Shown here: in pieces, positions 24,655 through 38,300 of the stretch
How positions within the stretch are numbered: the stretch's first letter is position 1
Layout: every line of letters starts with the position of its first letter
NCBI GenBank assembly: GCA_012845835.1
Contig: JABAKD010000025.1
Span: 4,968,319-5,032,318 of the forward strand
Direction: 5' to 3'
Length of the DNA: 64,000 nt
From: Undaria pinnatifida
Taxonomy: Eukaryota > Sar > Phaeophyceae > Laminariales > Alariaceae
The notes under the pieces: model-generated
The model's database searches: none
What the model saw: the letters and a program-made list of their open reading frames with translations, nothing else
What the model was told of the DNA's origin: nothing
Program-made: the position numbers and the translations under genes

Positions 24655-24780
24655 ATACAAAAAACTCTTGTTTGGTAAAAAAACTGGCGTTCCGACGAAG
24701 TTGGGTTAAGGAACCCCGTTATCCGGAAAATGTTTTAGCCGGAAAAAGTGCGAACTCTATCTTAGCACTCGTTTGGGCCC
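24655..24780 (+). repeat. Dispersed repeat family copy (R7), partial
   Basis: It contains aagttgggttaaggaaccccgt and a gcgaactctatcttagcact-like end matching the R7 family. It ends just before the stop codon of HMGR at 24865. Confidence 0.45.
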
Positions 24781-24864
24781 CAACATGGACAACTACGCCT
24801 GCACCGCTACAACAAACCGGCGTCGTTCAAACACACGTAATGTACTCGTACCGAGAGCGGCCTG

Positions 24865-25990
24865 TCAAATTTGTGCAGACGACTCGGAAGAACGTTCCGC
24901 GACTTCCTCGTGTTGCTCGCGCACCACATCCATCCTCGGGGAAACTTGCACGGCTGCATGCATCGCCGCCAAGCCTCGCTGCATCGGCTGCGAACCCGCG
25001 CCCCCAGCCGCCACTTGCCCTACGCGCGAGGCCAACAGTTGTGCCGGGTCTAATGGTTGCGTTACCGACTGGAGTTGCACCACATTTGACTGCTGCATGG
25101 GGGGCACCGTGTGCGCTTCGCTCGTCTGCGCCGCTTCTGGCTGTACAGACTGCTGCATGGGCGGCTGCTGCACAGGGGGCTGCGCAGGCGAGGGCCTAGC
25201 ACACGCCTTCCACAAATTATCGGCGCCGCCATTATTCCAGCGGCTTCTGCCGCTTTCATGGTCTGCCCCTTCTTGAACTCTTGCTATCGTGCTTCCACCC
25301 GCGCTCCCGCCCGCGCCCCCGCCCGCACCCCACGAAGAATTTTCTCCTCCCAAGTAGGCACTAGCCGATCCAGCCTCGGAGGTAGCAACGGTTGCGACTG
25401 GTGCACCCTCCGTTCTGGCACCACCCCCGGGAGCTGGAGCACCATTACCAACCGTACGTTTTCTGTTCAGGGCCATGTGCGCGGTCACGAGGTCGTTGGA
25501 CGTCAGGGCCGCCAGCAGCGACAGTTCTCCCGCCATCACCGCCGCTCCTAGCACGCGCGCTAGGCGCCTGGCGCCCGTTTCCGGTGCGCGGGTGATGACA
25601 CCGGGAAGTGACGACGCGTTGCCGTGTGATGGCCCTAATGCTGCTCCGGGGCCGCCCGCACCGCCTGAGCTCGCGCAGTCTGCCGGTGCCCGCCCCTTGC
25701 CTTTCGCTGGGATTGTTTTCGTGCCCGCGCCGGAATAGCCTTCCGCGGTAGAAACAGCACTTATTGTCGTTGTTGATGGTGGCGAGGATACCGCCGCGGT
25801 TGCGCTGCCTGTTCCCGGAAGGAGAGAAATTGCAGCCGCGGCTTCTTCCACTTCGGCTGCTGCGGCCACGGCTGCTGCCGCTTCTGCGACGAGGTTGATT
25901 GCCGTGCGTTGGCAGCTGCTGCCGCCCGCTGCTCCGCTGCCGTCGCAGCTACCACCACCACCGCCGAACTGAGCGCTGGCACCCCGATCG

Positions 25991-26022
<32 letters not shown>

Positions 26023-26077
26023 CTTGATGATGATGTTGGCGTTATTGTTATTGATGTTGCCACTGTTGTGGTCGTCG

Positions 26078-26139
<62 letters not shown>

Positions 26140-29100
26140 GGGGTTAGCCTCATCTCGAGGAGAGGATGTACTCGCGTTCGAGCCTTCCTGCTGCGCTCCA
26201 GACACCGAGGGGCCAAGACCACCACCTGCGGAAGGAAAACACCCCATGAGCTGCAAGCACGAGGCTTGCGGAGGAAGGCTTGTACCACCGCCCACGGTAC
26301 CGACGGGTAGCGACGGCAGGGTCACCGACACGCGGAGATCGCCCGGCCGGCCACCGCAAGCAGGTTGGTCTCCCGCTCGCACCTCTTCCATGAGGGTGAT
26401 GCAGTTGCTCCCTTCCACCGTGTGGGCGGGGTCTTGCCCGGTGGCCAAAAACACGGCGGCCACCACCTGAAACGGATTTCACGATCGACGTAATGCCAAA
26501 GGCAGGGGGCTAAGTTAGACTATGATGAAACAAACAAACAAAAAGAGGAAAAAATAAACGCAAACCAAGAAAGGTTAATAGAGTACCTGATACCATTTTT
26601 TATCTCACATTGGCTTAGTTCCCCTGAATTCTAGCATTCCGATGGAAGAAAAAAACAAGAACAGATGATACGGGGGGGGGCGGCGGAGGGTCATGGTTGA
26701 GGTCGGCGAGGCTTCGCGAGCGTGTCGTTGGTGGGCACGGCTTATAATCAGTGGAGGGGGTGGTGGTGAGCGAGGTGGCAGCTTTTTCACACATGTCTCG
26801 ACTAAATACTTCATCAGTACGGCCGTACGGCAAAGCTCAGGGACTACTAATATTGCGATGGGGCGGCAGGGGAAGAAGGGCACCTACGCCGTCTTGAGAA
26901 ACCCACCCACGTACATGGCGACAACCAACTTGGAATTAGAGTAGAATCCGTTTGCAGTGGCAAAAGGGTTAACCGCTCACGCTTCGACCACAACACATTC
27001 CCATGCGCTTCTCTATGCGCTTCTCTGAAACGCACGCCAACAGGTACAGATCGCTTTCCACCAACCACCCCAAGGCTCACGCTTCGACAACAAAATTTCC
27101 ATTCGCTTCACTAAGACGTACTCCATAAAGCACAGAACGCTCTTCGCTACCCCAAGGCTTACGCTTCAACCACAGTATTTCCATTTGCCTCTCTACAACG
27201 TGCTCCAACACATGGCGAACGCTTTCCACTACCCGAAGGCAACCTTCAACTTCCTTTTTTTAATCTGCTTTTAATGTCATTTTTTAGTTCCACCTTTTGG
27301 ACAAGCCGTGGTCACAGGGACCGTCCCTTCCCCCCCCCCCGGTACGTCCCTTCGTCTTATTGCGCATAATTGTGTTCAGCATTACCACTGCAGTTCGTTG
27401 GTTTTCGACTATATACAGGGGTGTGCCAGAACGCACAGACAGTCAACAAGTATGCCTGGGGTGAAGCAAGCTCTCTTCATTGACTCGGTCTCGGCGACGA
27501 CCACAGCTGCTCCTTGTAGGAAAGTCCTGTCAGATAACTTCGCTTTAACCCCGTTAGGGGTCCCAAACCCCGCATGACGCTAATTCCAAGTCAATTGTCC
27601 CCCGAAACGGATTTCCAGTAGTAGAGGGGTTATCATAACATAGTTATCTACATGTGTTGGAGATCTCATTTGCCCTGCATAGATCCAAATTACACTGGTG
27701 GTCTCCTTGTAGTGCCGGTATGAGCCAGCCAACAATACCGGTGATTTACTAGCCACACGGATACTATTGGGTATAGTACCGACACTGATACTAGTATACT
27801 CGTAGCGGTTTGCAGTCTTGCCAAGCGAATTCACCGGCACTATGCCGGCGATACGTACTATTCAACCGGCGCTTCAGGGAGGCCCTCACTGCATACCAAC
27901 AAGCCCCACGAAAAAAAGAAAAACTCACGTTGGCGGCGTGAGAGTTGAAGCCTCCGATGCTCCCGGCCATGGCGGAGCCGACCAAGTTTTTGGAGATATT
28001 GCACTCCACCAGCTTGCTCACGGTGGTCTTGAGCACGGACGAAACCGTCTTGGCCGACAAAATTGCCTCCACCTGCATAACGCAAGGAACGCAGCAGTTA
28101 CGGTTTGGTTTGGTTGTTTGGGTGACCTTCTGTCCCTTACTGGTAATACTGGACGAGCAGAGAGGTCGCTCACGATGGTCTAAAGCACGAACGAAACCGT
28201 CATGGCCGACAAATTGCCTCCACCTTCATCGTGTCAGATGTTACGGTGTGAAATACTTGCTTACACGTGTTGAATCTAATTGATTGAATCTCATCGGTTG
28301 AACCTCATTGGTTGAATCTCATTGGTTGAATCTCATTGGTTGAATCTCATTGGTTCAGGCGGCACCACCTTTTTCTCGCGTTGTTGGCATTTGTCTCAGG
28401 TTGCGCCGCAATTAGTTGTGTAATGTGCCCGTTTAATCATGGTGGTCAAAAGGACGGACGATGCCGCCTTCGCCGACAAAGTTGCCTCCGCCTGTATCAT
28501 GACAAATGTTAGGGTTGAACATATTCTCTGCATGTGTCGAAGCCCATTGGTTCAGGTTGTACGGCATTTTCCCCAGGTTGCACCACATTTATTTATTTGC
28601 GTAACGTATGGAAATACTGCCCTCCACCATTTCCGTTAGCTTACTCACGGTGGTCATAAGCACGGACAAAACCGTCTTAGCCGACAAAATTGCCTCCATA
28701 AGCATCACGTCAGATATAACCGTTTAACAGGTTATCTACACGTGGTGAAGCTCATTGGTTCAGGTTGTTCTGAACTTGTCTCAGGTTGTACCGCATTTTT
28801 CTCGGATTGCACCGCATTTTTTCCAAGATTGTACGTCTTTCCCTCAGGTTGCACCGCACTTATTTGCGCATTCGCAAAGAACGCAGCAGTTATGGTTCTG
28901 TTCTCCTTTGTTCGCTTGTTGGGGTTGATATGTTACGTTTCGTTCAAGATTGGACGCCGTCAGGGTCTCGCAGCGTTTGAGCCGTTGGCGAGTCGAACTC
29001 GATAACAAGTAGAGCCAATCGAAAAACGCCGGGAAGCAGGGGCAACAACACCGGAAACAAAACCAACACGGTTGTCGTTGCATCTCTCTTTCGTTGCGCT

Positions 29101-32100
29101 CCGGCTTCCTCCAGAGACACAACAAACCCGTGCATGCAACGGCGACTCACGCCGCTGTCATCATCGCAGGCTTCATCGCGAAACGCATAAAAAGGGGCTC
29201 CGTCCCCTCGACATGGAGTCTCACATCTGGAGCTTGTTCGACTGCCGACGTGTACTACAGTACGAAGGAGTTCGTAAACAACACCTGTTTTTTTTCCTTC
29301 TGAGGTTCTTCATTTCACTTTGCGAAGCCCTATACCTTTCCCCAATGCAAACTTCGAGAGGAATATAAAAAGCGCTACCCCTCCAGCGAACAGTGCAATC
29401 AATTCTTTAGGAATTCACTGAAAAAATTCAGTCATCCCACGGTAGGGGTTGCACTTTTTTCGCCACAAAAAGGTATACCTGGCCAATTGTGCTCCTCATG
29501 TGAGGAACTACCGGGTAGTCATTAGCCAAGTAATTTCACGAGTACATATTGTTTTAGGAATACGAAGGCATAGAAGCTTGGTCGGGTCGTGCGAACGAAC
29601 GCCTTCGAAGTCATGTAGTATCGGGTGAGATATTGAGTTCCTCGTGTGAGAGGAGCTCAGGGACTGATGCCGCACTCCTACAGTAAACACAAACAGATTC
29701 GAACGGTATTGAGCGGTCACGTCTAGGGCTAAGAAGAGGCGCTGTCATTCAGGAAGGACAAAAAAAAAGTGCTTCGTACCCCTGTCGTACCATGGAACTG
29801 CGCGCGTGCGCCAGCCACCTTTTAACCCATTTAGCACCGTAGTCCCGACATGGAGACAAAACACTTGGAGTTAGACTGGGATAACTTGACGGGTTGGAAA
29901 AGGGTTGACCCCCTCCCTTCCCAGTAGAGCTTACCACTTATTCGAGAGACGATGGTTGACGCACACTGTATACGAGACTGAGGGGGTTGCACCCTACATT
30001 GGTTGGTTGGTTGCGTTTCATTGGGTTAGGGTTAGGCTATATATAATTTAAAGAGTATGCCAACCATTTTATCGAAAAATCGGTAAGGTACCCTCTCCCT
30101 CCCTTGGCTACAGCGGGAGACACTCTCCTCGCGGGAGAAAAAATCAGCGCTCCGGAATGACGCTACCCCACCAAACGAACAATGACCTTACCCACCAAAT
30201 CCCTGAATATTTTAAAGGAAGGGCATAAGTTTTTCCCTTGTACTTACGATCACGCGGGTAATAGTGCAGCTGTCGCTAGGACCTCGCACAGCAGGATACT
30301 TGAAATTAACTGTGGACGACGGAAAGTTGCGCTCGTTGGTGGTCCGTGGACGTTTCAGGCGCCTTGTTTTTTGGCCCCTTCAAAAGCAGGAACTCGCATT
30401 ATCAGCCATCGACGTGACGTGGAGCACCTGGAGTGTGTTCAGCGGTTCACCCGCACGACGTGGCCATCAGATACCGATTAATTTACTGCCTGAAGTAATG
30501 GCTTGCTTCAGTTAAGTGTCTTGTTAATATTTGTTTTTGGTTTTTTCCTGGAGCCTTGTCTTGTACCAGGTATTCACGGACTAGGCGATGGCGATGAGTT
30601 CATGTGAGAACAACAGCAACAGCAACAACAACAGCAACAACAACTACAACAACGACAACAACACCAACACCAACACCAACACCAAAACCAACACCAACAC
30701 CAACACCAACAACACCAACACCAACACCAACACCAACAACACCAACACCAACACCAACACCAACACCAACACCAACACCAACACCAACACCAACACCAAC
30801 ACCAACACCAACACCAACACCAACACCAACACCAACACCAACACCACCAACACCAACACCAACACCAACACCAATACCAACACCAACACCAACACCAACA
30901 CCAAAAACAACAACAACAGCAACAACAACCGAATATACATGGCCTCACCACGACAGATTTTCCTCTTCCCTCGATCCAGTTCTGGGCCGAGGACTTTTTG
31001 TCGGTGCACATGTTGCCCGACAGTGATATCAGCCTCGCTTGCGGAAAGCGCCGCTGTATCTCCCGCACAGCGGCCTCGCACCCTTTGCTGACCATGTTCA
31101 TGCCCATAGCGTCGCCTGGTACGATAGACGTCGGAGACATGCAACAGCGATAGCAAATCGGCAGCGATTGAGATCCAAGCACGATGCCCGCATTCATCAA
31201 AACATGAAAAAATAAGCCAGGACCGATGATGGCCCAATAGGCTTCGCACAGCCACGAGAAATTTTCGGCATAGAGTTCGAAAAAACTGTTCATGCCCATG
31301 GCGCCGCCTGGTAAACGCCGGGGACACAAACAACGGCAGGGCGCACGAGCAGAAGTGGTTGAAAGGCGCGCGTGGGGTCCACATTCATTAAAACAAACAA
31401 AAGCACGAAAACAAAAAACAGGACTATAACAGCGGCGCACGAGCGGTTTGAAGTTGTTAAAATCCAAGAGCGAGGCTCACATTAATCCAAGGCATCAAAA
31501 ATAAAAAAGAGCCAAAACTGATTGTGGTACAATAGGGTCCGTACAACCACGAGGAAATCCTGAGAAATTATGTCAAAAAACGTCATGAGGATGGATACCC
31601 CGTATATAGCACACGCGATCGAACTATCACACGCAGCTTGCAAATACGAGCGTCGATGAAACCTTCGACCTCACAGTCCACGTGCCTGTTTAATTGATAT
31701 TTAAAAAGAACAGATCTGATCGTGGAACGCTAGCGTTAACTAGCCGCGAGAAAATTCCGAGAAAGTACGACAAAAACACAAACACCACCTTATTTCTCGC
31801 CCTGTCGTACAGACCAACTCAGCTCTCTTCAGTTGCCGTGGAGGAATAAAGGCTGGGAAGAGACAAGTCAACCGACCCCCCCCAAAAAAAAACAGACGTT
31901 GAAACCCATGTACTTTTGTGTTAAGTCCACTCAGATCCAACTCCCCAGCAGACGTGCATACCCAATTTACTGTTGGGTGCTCTCTATAGTGCCTGTCGAA
32001 TAGTGCCACCGCTCTCTATAGTGCCCGTGGAATCACTGAGCACGACTGTAACTCTCTACAGTAACCCTATTCCCAATGGTGCCGGTGTCAATAGTGCCGG

Positions 32101-35100
32101 TGTACTGGGCTGGCAAAATAGATATGATGTTCGATTTAGCTAAAAATTCCTCACCCATAGTAAAAATACCAACACCAACCATTACAGTGGAGAAAAACAA
32201 AATGTAAATTTAGATGTTTATAAACAAAAGAATAGGACCCTTCCCATTGAGAAAAAACTGACCCACAGTTATTACATTACAAGAACCAACAACGCAGCTT
32301 GCAAAGATGATTATTGACCCGAAATTCGTCGAACTCACGGCTGACGTCCTTTAAATATTTTTATAAAATACCGGCACCATCGTGAACCCCCTCCACGCAG
32401 TCTGTGATGCTATCTACCGACCGCCCCCGCCCCAGCGAAACATCCAATTTACTTACATTGTTCTGATCGGGAACATCCCAATATCTCTGCAGACCCGAGC
32501 TTCTAAGCAAGTAAGGCTGTGTGATTTGAGCTTGAAATTCGACATCCAAGAGGGACAACAAAATATTAAATTCTTAGGAATAGCGTTAACCTGATGGACG
32601 GGTCTCTTCAGCTGAGGAAAGAGCCACTACTCTGCACCTCTGCAATGCCATTTGAAAAAAATATATATGCGACTATATGTTCATTGACGCGGAAAGCACG
32701 AGAGCGTGAGTTAGCAAAATTCGATGAAAATCGACGAGCACAAACGGCTGAAAACGTGATAATACTGAACCCTATACGCGATAAAAATGAAGGCATGTAC
32801 CGGGGGGGAGAAGGGAAGACACCTGTGACCAAGTCTTAAGGGTTCTCCAGACGGTAGCAGAGGGTAAAACCTCTTACGAGCTGAGCTGGAGGGTAAAAGC
32901 GACGACTAAAATAAACACATGAACAACAAATTGATTATGTTGGTTGTATACCTGCTATTAATATAATAGCCAATGAGAAATTATGCTCTTCCTCGGGTTG
33001 CCCGTACAATTTTTCCCAGCATCGCTTTTTCGGGTGGGGTTGTAGAGCTCCTCCTGTTCTATTTCATTTTTTCCCCCCTGTGGATACCAGGTCCCCTTCC
33101 CCTAGATTGTACCGCCTCATTACACACAAGCCCAAGGTTACCAGAAGTACCTCACCCCGCTCGTGAAGACTCGAGGCACCGACCCACCTCGGTGTGCCCT
33201 CCACATCACCACCACACAAGAGAGAACCTCCCACGGGCACCGCCCCACATTGGCGTCGTTGGCTTGGTAATTTATCAGTGCTGGTTTGCAGCGCGCGACG
33301 TTGTCAACCTTTCCTTTTCATGATATGGCGTGCCATAAGTAATTAGAGGCAATTTTAGGGACAGCTCACGCTATCGTCGTAGTGGGAACGGAAGGACACG
33401 CCAGCTAGCGCTGGATTGCGAAAGCAATTGAGTTAAACCGACACACGACGTGTATGAAAATACGTGGAAGTGTGGTGAGCTTAAGTTTTATTTTTCCCCA
33501 TCCGCCGGAGGATAAACAAAAAAAAAACGCGTAATTTTAGGAAGACACAGGCAAGTACAGGTGAGTACAGACAATAATAAGTACATTCAGGTAAATAATG
33601 GCAAATACAGGTACACGAAAGGTATCTTATAGCATATGTACCTCTGCCACGACTTGGGTGTAGCCCTACCTACTGTACTACCACCATGTAAATGCGTTTT
33701 TATGGCGGGCGATCCGAAAATAAACCCTCAGTTATTAGACTGCGCGTCTGCGGCTGGTGTTATATTTATTTCATGAAAATGTGGCTGGACGATTTAATTA
33801 GCTGCTGTACACCTCTTACTGCAGAAGGGTCCCCGGGTCGTTTTACGATGACCCCGACATTGGTGGCCAAAAAAAGGCGACGCAGGAAGGCGATACGACA
33901 AGCAAAACATGCTTACGTAAGCGTACGGGAAAAAAAAAACAGAACGAGCGCCCAAACGCTGCAGGTGTCTCCATCAGGAATAGGAACGGTGCTCCGTCTC
34001 GAAAGGGATCTGTGGTCCATGGTCAATTGGCTATTACTAGGACAAGCAACATGTGAGTTCGCCCTCCTCCTCCTCCCTTTGCCGAGCCAAACTCTAAATA
34101 CTTTATTTAGTGGCTTTACGATGAACCCCGCCCGACCGTCGTGTTTACCTGTGGTACACTTGAACCTCAAGTAGACCAAACGTCCTGCCAGGGACGCCTT
34201 GATTGACGTCAGCCGCCCGTGTCTCGTGGTAGACTGGAATGCGTTAAAAAGTATGGGAAACCCCGCGTCTGCCCCACTTGCGCGCTCTGCCCACTGCAAG
34301 AGCAATTCGGACACACAGCGTTGGGCAAGCAAGGGCTCGTGGCGTAATTCAGACAGGCAGAATGGGGCAGGCACAAGGCTTCGCTAAACGTTCAGCGCGA
34401 CACGAAGAAATGTTATCATTACACTTGTTATCGCAATACCTAGAGTAAGGATGACAATGATAAAGGATGACAAAAATAAAGGATACTCTTATCATTCATT
34501 CGATGTAATACATCAACATTAATTTCCATGTTACCTAACACGTTAACGTCTTCATCACCGTTGGCAGCAGGGCTAATGTCTATTATTACTATTAATATCG
34601 CTATTGACTAGATTTCGACCCATGAAAAGCTTACTAAAAACGAGCGACCGGTGTATTGCGCAGCTTTCAAAGATGAGTATCGACTACCACTGGTGGAAAT
34701 ATGTCGAACTCACAGCTGACGTTGTTAGAATAATTCTACAAAATGTGCGCGCGCCGACAAAATGCGTGACAGCCTTAACAGTCTGGAGTGTACCCATACG
34801 TGTCGCTCCGCACGCATGCCCCCCAATCGATCCTGCCCGAGGGTCAAGGCGCAAGGAACGCTGCCGCGCCGAAAAAGGTACAGTACCTCAGGCGCGCGCT
34901 ACGATATGGGGTGGCCGGTGTTGGCCAGATAATTTCTGACTTCACCGACCTCCACAACCGACGAACGAGGCAATATCGTTGGGATACCAAACGTGTTTCG
35001 CAATGCTATACTATTAATAATAGAGGGGAAAAACAGCTGGAATCTTCCCGCGATAAAAACGAGGGCGCGTACCGTAGCGGGGAGGGGGGGAGAGGACCCC

Positions 35101-35270
35101 GCTTACTTAGTGACCCCGTACCTGGGTTACGTCTAGCGAGGGAGAAGGAGAAAGGAAAAGCGCCAAGATAGTAGAAGGGGTGAGTAAAGAGTAAAAATAA
35201 ATAAATACCTGGTGAATAAATAACAACAACAACAACAACAACCACAACAACAACAACAACAACAACAACC

Positions 35271-35308
<38 letters not shown>

Positions 35309-38300
35309 ATTCGTTTTATACCTAAGCCATGGGATTACTAATCGGGATGCATTTCCATATTTTATACAACTATCATTTCGTGAGGACTCTTTGTGTAAGG
35401 TATGAAGCTCCTGAAGTGACGACCACGACGGTAGTCATTCCCTTCACCTGCTGAAGCTCGAAGGCGAGGTGTATGTCCGGCATCGCGATGCAAGGCGCTC
35501 TCGTGATGCCGTCGTCCACAACCTCCGTCCTAGCCCCCCCGTAGCCTCCCTTAGAGATCGCCAGGCACCCCCGGTTCACGCTCGCCACGAGGCCCCCCTC
35601 CGTGGTCGCGAGCGGTACCCACACCTGCCACGGTGGCAAAAATAAATACCGGAGCGCGGAATAACCGGGAAAAACATGTTAGCGACCACAAGGAAAATTC
35701 CAAACTACCAGCTTGACCGGGGTAGAACACCATTTTCCCGTACGGTTGTTGTTGCTCTCAGGGTAGGGCTACGCATTGGTACAGTATATACCGCCGTAGG
35801 AGCATGTACGTGTTCATCGAGGTTGCCAGTATTTTTTGGTATCACGCGTACGCCCAAGAAACACGCTAATTTTTCACGACGAAAACCCTTGCAACGGGCT
35901 TCCGGGAGGAGACAGGAGAATTTGCTTCGCTCGAACCCAGCATGCTGATGCAGTCCAGCGCATTGGTTGCTGACAAGGACATGCAATATCTACTGGCTGG
36001 AGCAGCTATTGTAGTGAGCAAACCCTATCTCCTCTCCGGGAGATTGAAACGGAGTGTTGCGTCGTGCGTCGGCGAGTTCTTGAAAATTCCGTTGCTTGCA
36101 CAGGAACCGCCGCTGCAAAGGCGGGCCGAAGTCAAGCCCACCGAGCGCAAACAGCCTATTTGAAACAGGCGTGTGGGGGAGGCGCAGGGGGCTCACCAAC
36201 ACCAATGGCAAGCAGCCCCCCCCCCTCCCTACAGCGAAACAAGTATTTCTTCCTTTTCCCTTTCCCTTCGCGTCCCCCCCCTTCCCTTTTTTTACCCTTC
36301 CCTTCCCTTCCCCCGAAACCACTCTCACTGCGCACTCGTCACTACTATTGCTGTTGTTCTCGCCACCATTCTCACGCTACCTCATATCCTACATTAGTCT
36401 GTGCTTACAGGATAGGCTTCAATTACGCTGGAGTGGAACAGCGCGCCAGGACCAAACCAAACACCAAACACTAAACCAAAATGACACACAATTCATCATA
36501 TACATCAGACAAAAAAAGCGACATAATCAATTCAGCGTACACATGATACGTACCATGCACGTGGTACACGCATATAACGATACCACTCTGGACGTCAATG
36601 TAGGGACATAGGGACCCTTGGGATATTGATACGAATACCAAACGATCCTTGTAGTTTCGCCCAGACTGGTAGGCAGCAAGACTCGCAACCGGACCCGAGG
36701 GCACCGCAAACCAAAGATCAACGTAGCGGCCACACACTACCGGAGACACTCGCCTGCTCGCCATCCACAAGGAGGGGGCCGGCGGCGCCGACCGGCACAG
36801 GTAGGAATCCTATCACATTCTCGCAGTTATTGCCGAAGATTCTGGAAGCCGAATCGAGGCAACAAAAAAAAAACAAGTCACGTGATACGGCAGAAGTGGG
36901 GGCAAGACAAGGGTTGGGGGTTGCGGGGAGCGCACGGGGTTGGATCGGGGGCAGGGACGAGGGGGGGGGGGGGGGCTGCATGGGCAGAACGACGGAGAGC
37001 GCTTACAAAACACTGCGAGCGTTTAGTTTGGCGCCAAGCTCTGCTGCTAGCATCCTTGATGCGGCACTGCTGTCAGCGACTAATAGACTTAGACGACATG
37101 GTTACAGGTACGAACGCGCCACCTTACACTACCTCTCCTCACCCCCTTCCCTCCGCCTCTCCGCTCCTCTCGCTCTCCTTCCCTTCCCCCCTTCTCAACC
37201 CCCTTCTCTCCCTCTTTCCTTCCTTCCCTCCCTCTCTCCCGCCTTCCCTTCCGCCCCCATCCCTCCCTCTCTCCATCCCTTTCTCCGTCCGCCCCCCCCT
37301 TCTGCCATTACTATGGCGCACTATGGCGCATGCCCCCTTGCTCTTGCCGCCACCTCCTGCCCCAGTATCACGCCTCATCTCTCATTTTTCATCTCACCGG
37401 GAAAAATCCATGCCTTCATAAGGAAGCCCCGACAAAGCGTTCTCGCCTTCCGCATAAATCCTCCGCGGCGACCGTTCCATGCTGAGAACAAAAAAAAAAA
37501 AAACCAGAAAATAAGGCCATTAATCTTGGTGACAAGTGCCACGATAAGGGCACAGCAGTAGTAACAACGCAAATCGACGAGCATAAAAAGCTGAAAAGTG
37601 GGAATGCTGAGCTCTATGCATGCTAAAGACCAGAGCTTTTTCACGGGTTGGGTGGTTTCTCGCGGGTCGGGTCGGGTCGGGTCAGGGTAACTCGATCCGA
37701 CCCGTGCCATGTAAAAACCTCCTGACGCGACCTGACCCGACCCGTGAGATCTCGAATACCTCGCGACTCGGCTCGACTTGACTCGACTCGACTCGACTCG
37801 ACCCGCGAGACTTTGGAAACCTATTTGATCCAATCCGCGGGTCAGATCATGAGCCGTGAAAAAACCTGAAAATAATGAGGCAGGGGGAGAACGGAAGACA
37901 CCTCTGTGGTCACGGCTTTATGGTCCAGAAGCTCGCTGAGGGTAAACACCACTTGCGAGTTGAGCTGGAGAGTAAAGCGATGATAAAAAAAAGAGACAAA
38001 AAGTAGTCCCTACGTATGGCACCGGTTTAGCAGTGCCGGTTGCTCGCTATAGTGCCTATGAAAAGAAACGATTGGGTAAAACGGGAACAACCAGTAGTGG
38101 GGGCCCTCTATAGTGCCGACTGCCGCCACAGTGCTTCTATTTCCGGCTATCATAGCACATACCGGCACTACATAGGGGCCGCACTACTCTTGACCCACTT
38201 TTCGGCCGAAGCATTTCCAAATTCCGACCGACGGGGGCTCCTGAATCGATCTACTGAGGTGACCGCCCAACACCGAGAACGCCATTTGTGTTACAACGCC

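Larger units (their letters stand above)
23175..24864. other. Convergent intergenic region between DUF1995 and HMGR genes
   Basis: It holds both 3' ends. Recognisable content is a partial R6 repeat (23210-23300), a near-perfect tandem pair (23411-23621) and a partial R7 repeat (24655-24780). I see no gene in the remainder; short open frames have no motif. Confidence 0.6.

Noticed and set aside
2263-28350. CRISPR-like arrays
   Set aside because: The tandem arrays have no unique spacers and the genome is eukaryotic.
30574-31467. 297-codon Cys/Trp-rich frame and the Leu/Val and Asn/Thr frames beside it
   Set aside because: They are read-through of the (AACACC)n array fused to one real HMGR exon (30949-31115). 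Only that exon is coding.
36997-37070. Possible HMGR exon ending CAGTGTTTT|gtaagc
   Set aside because: Joining 37398 directly to 36841 gives [16 protein letters not shown], which matches the family length; including this piece would add about 20 residues.
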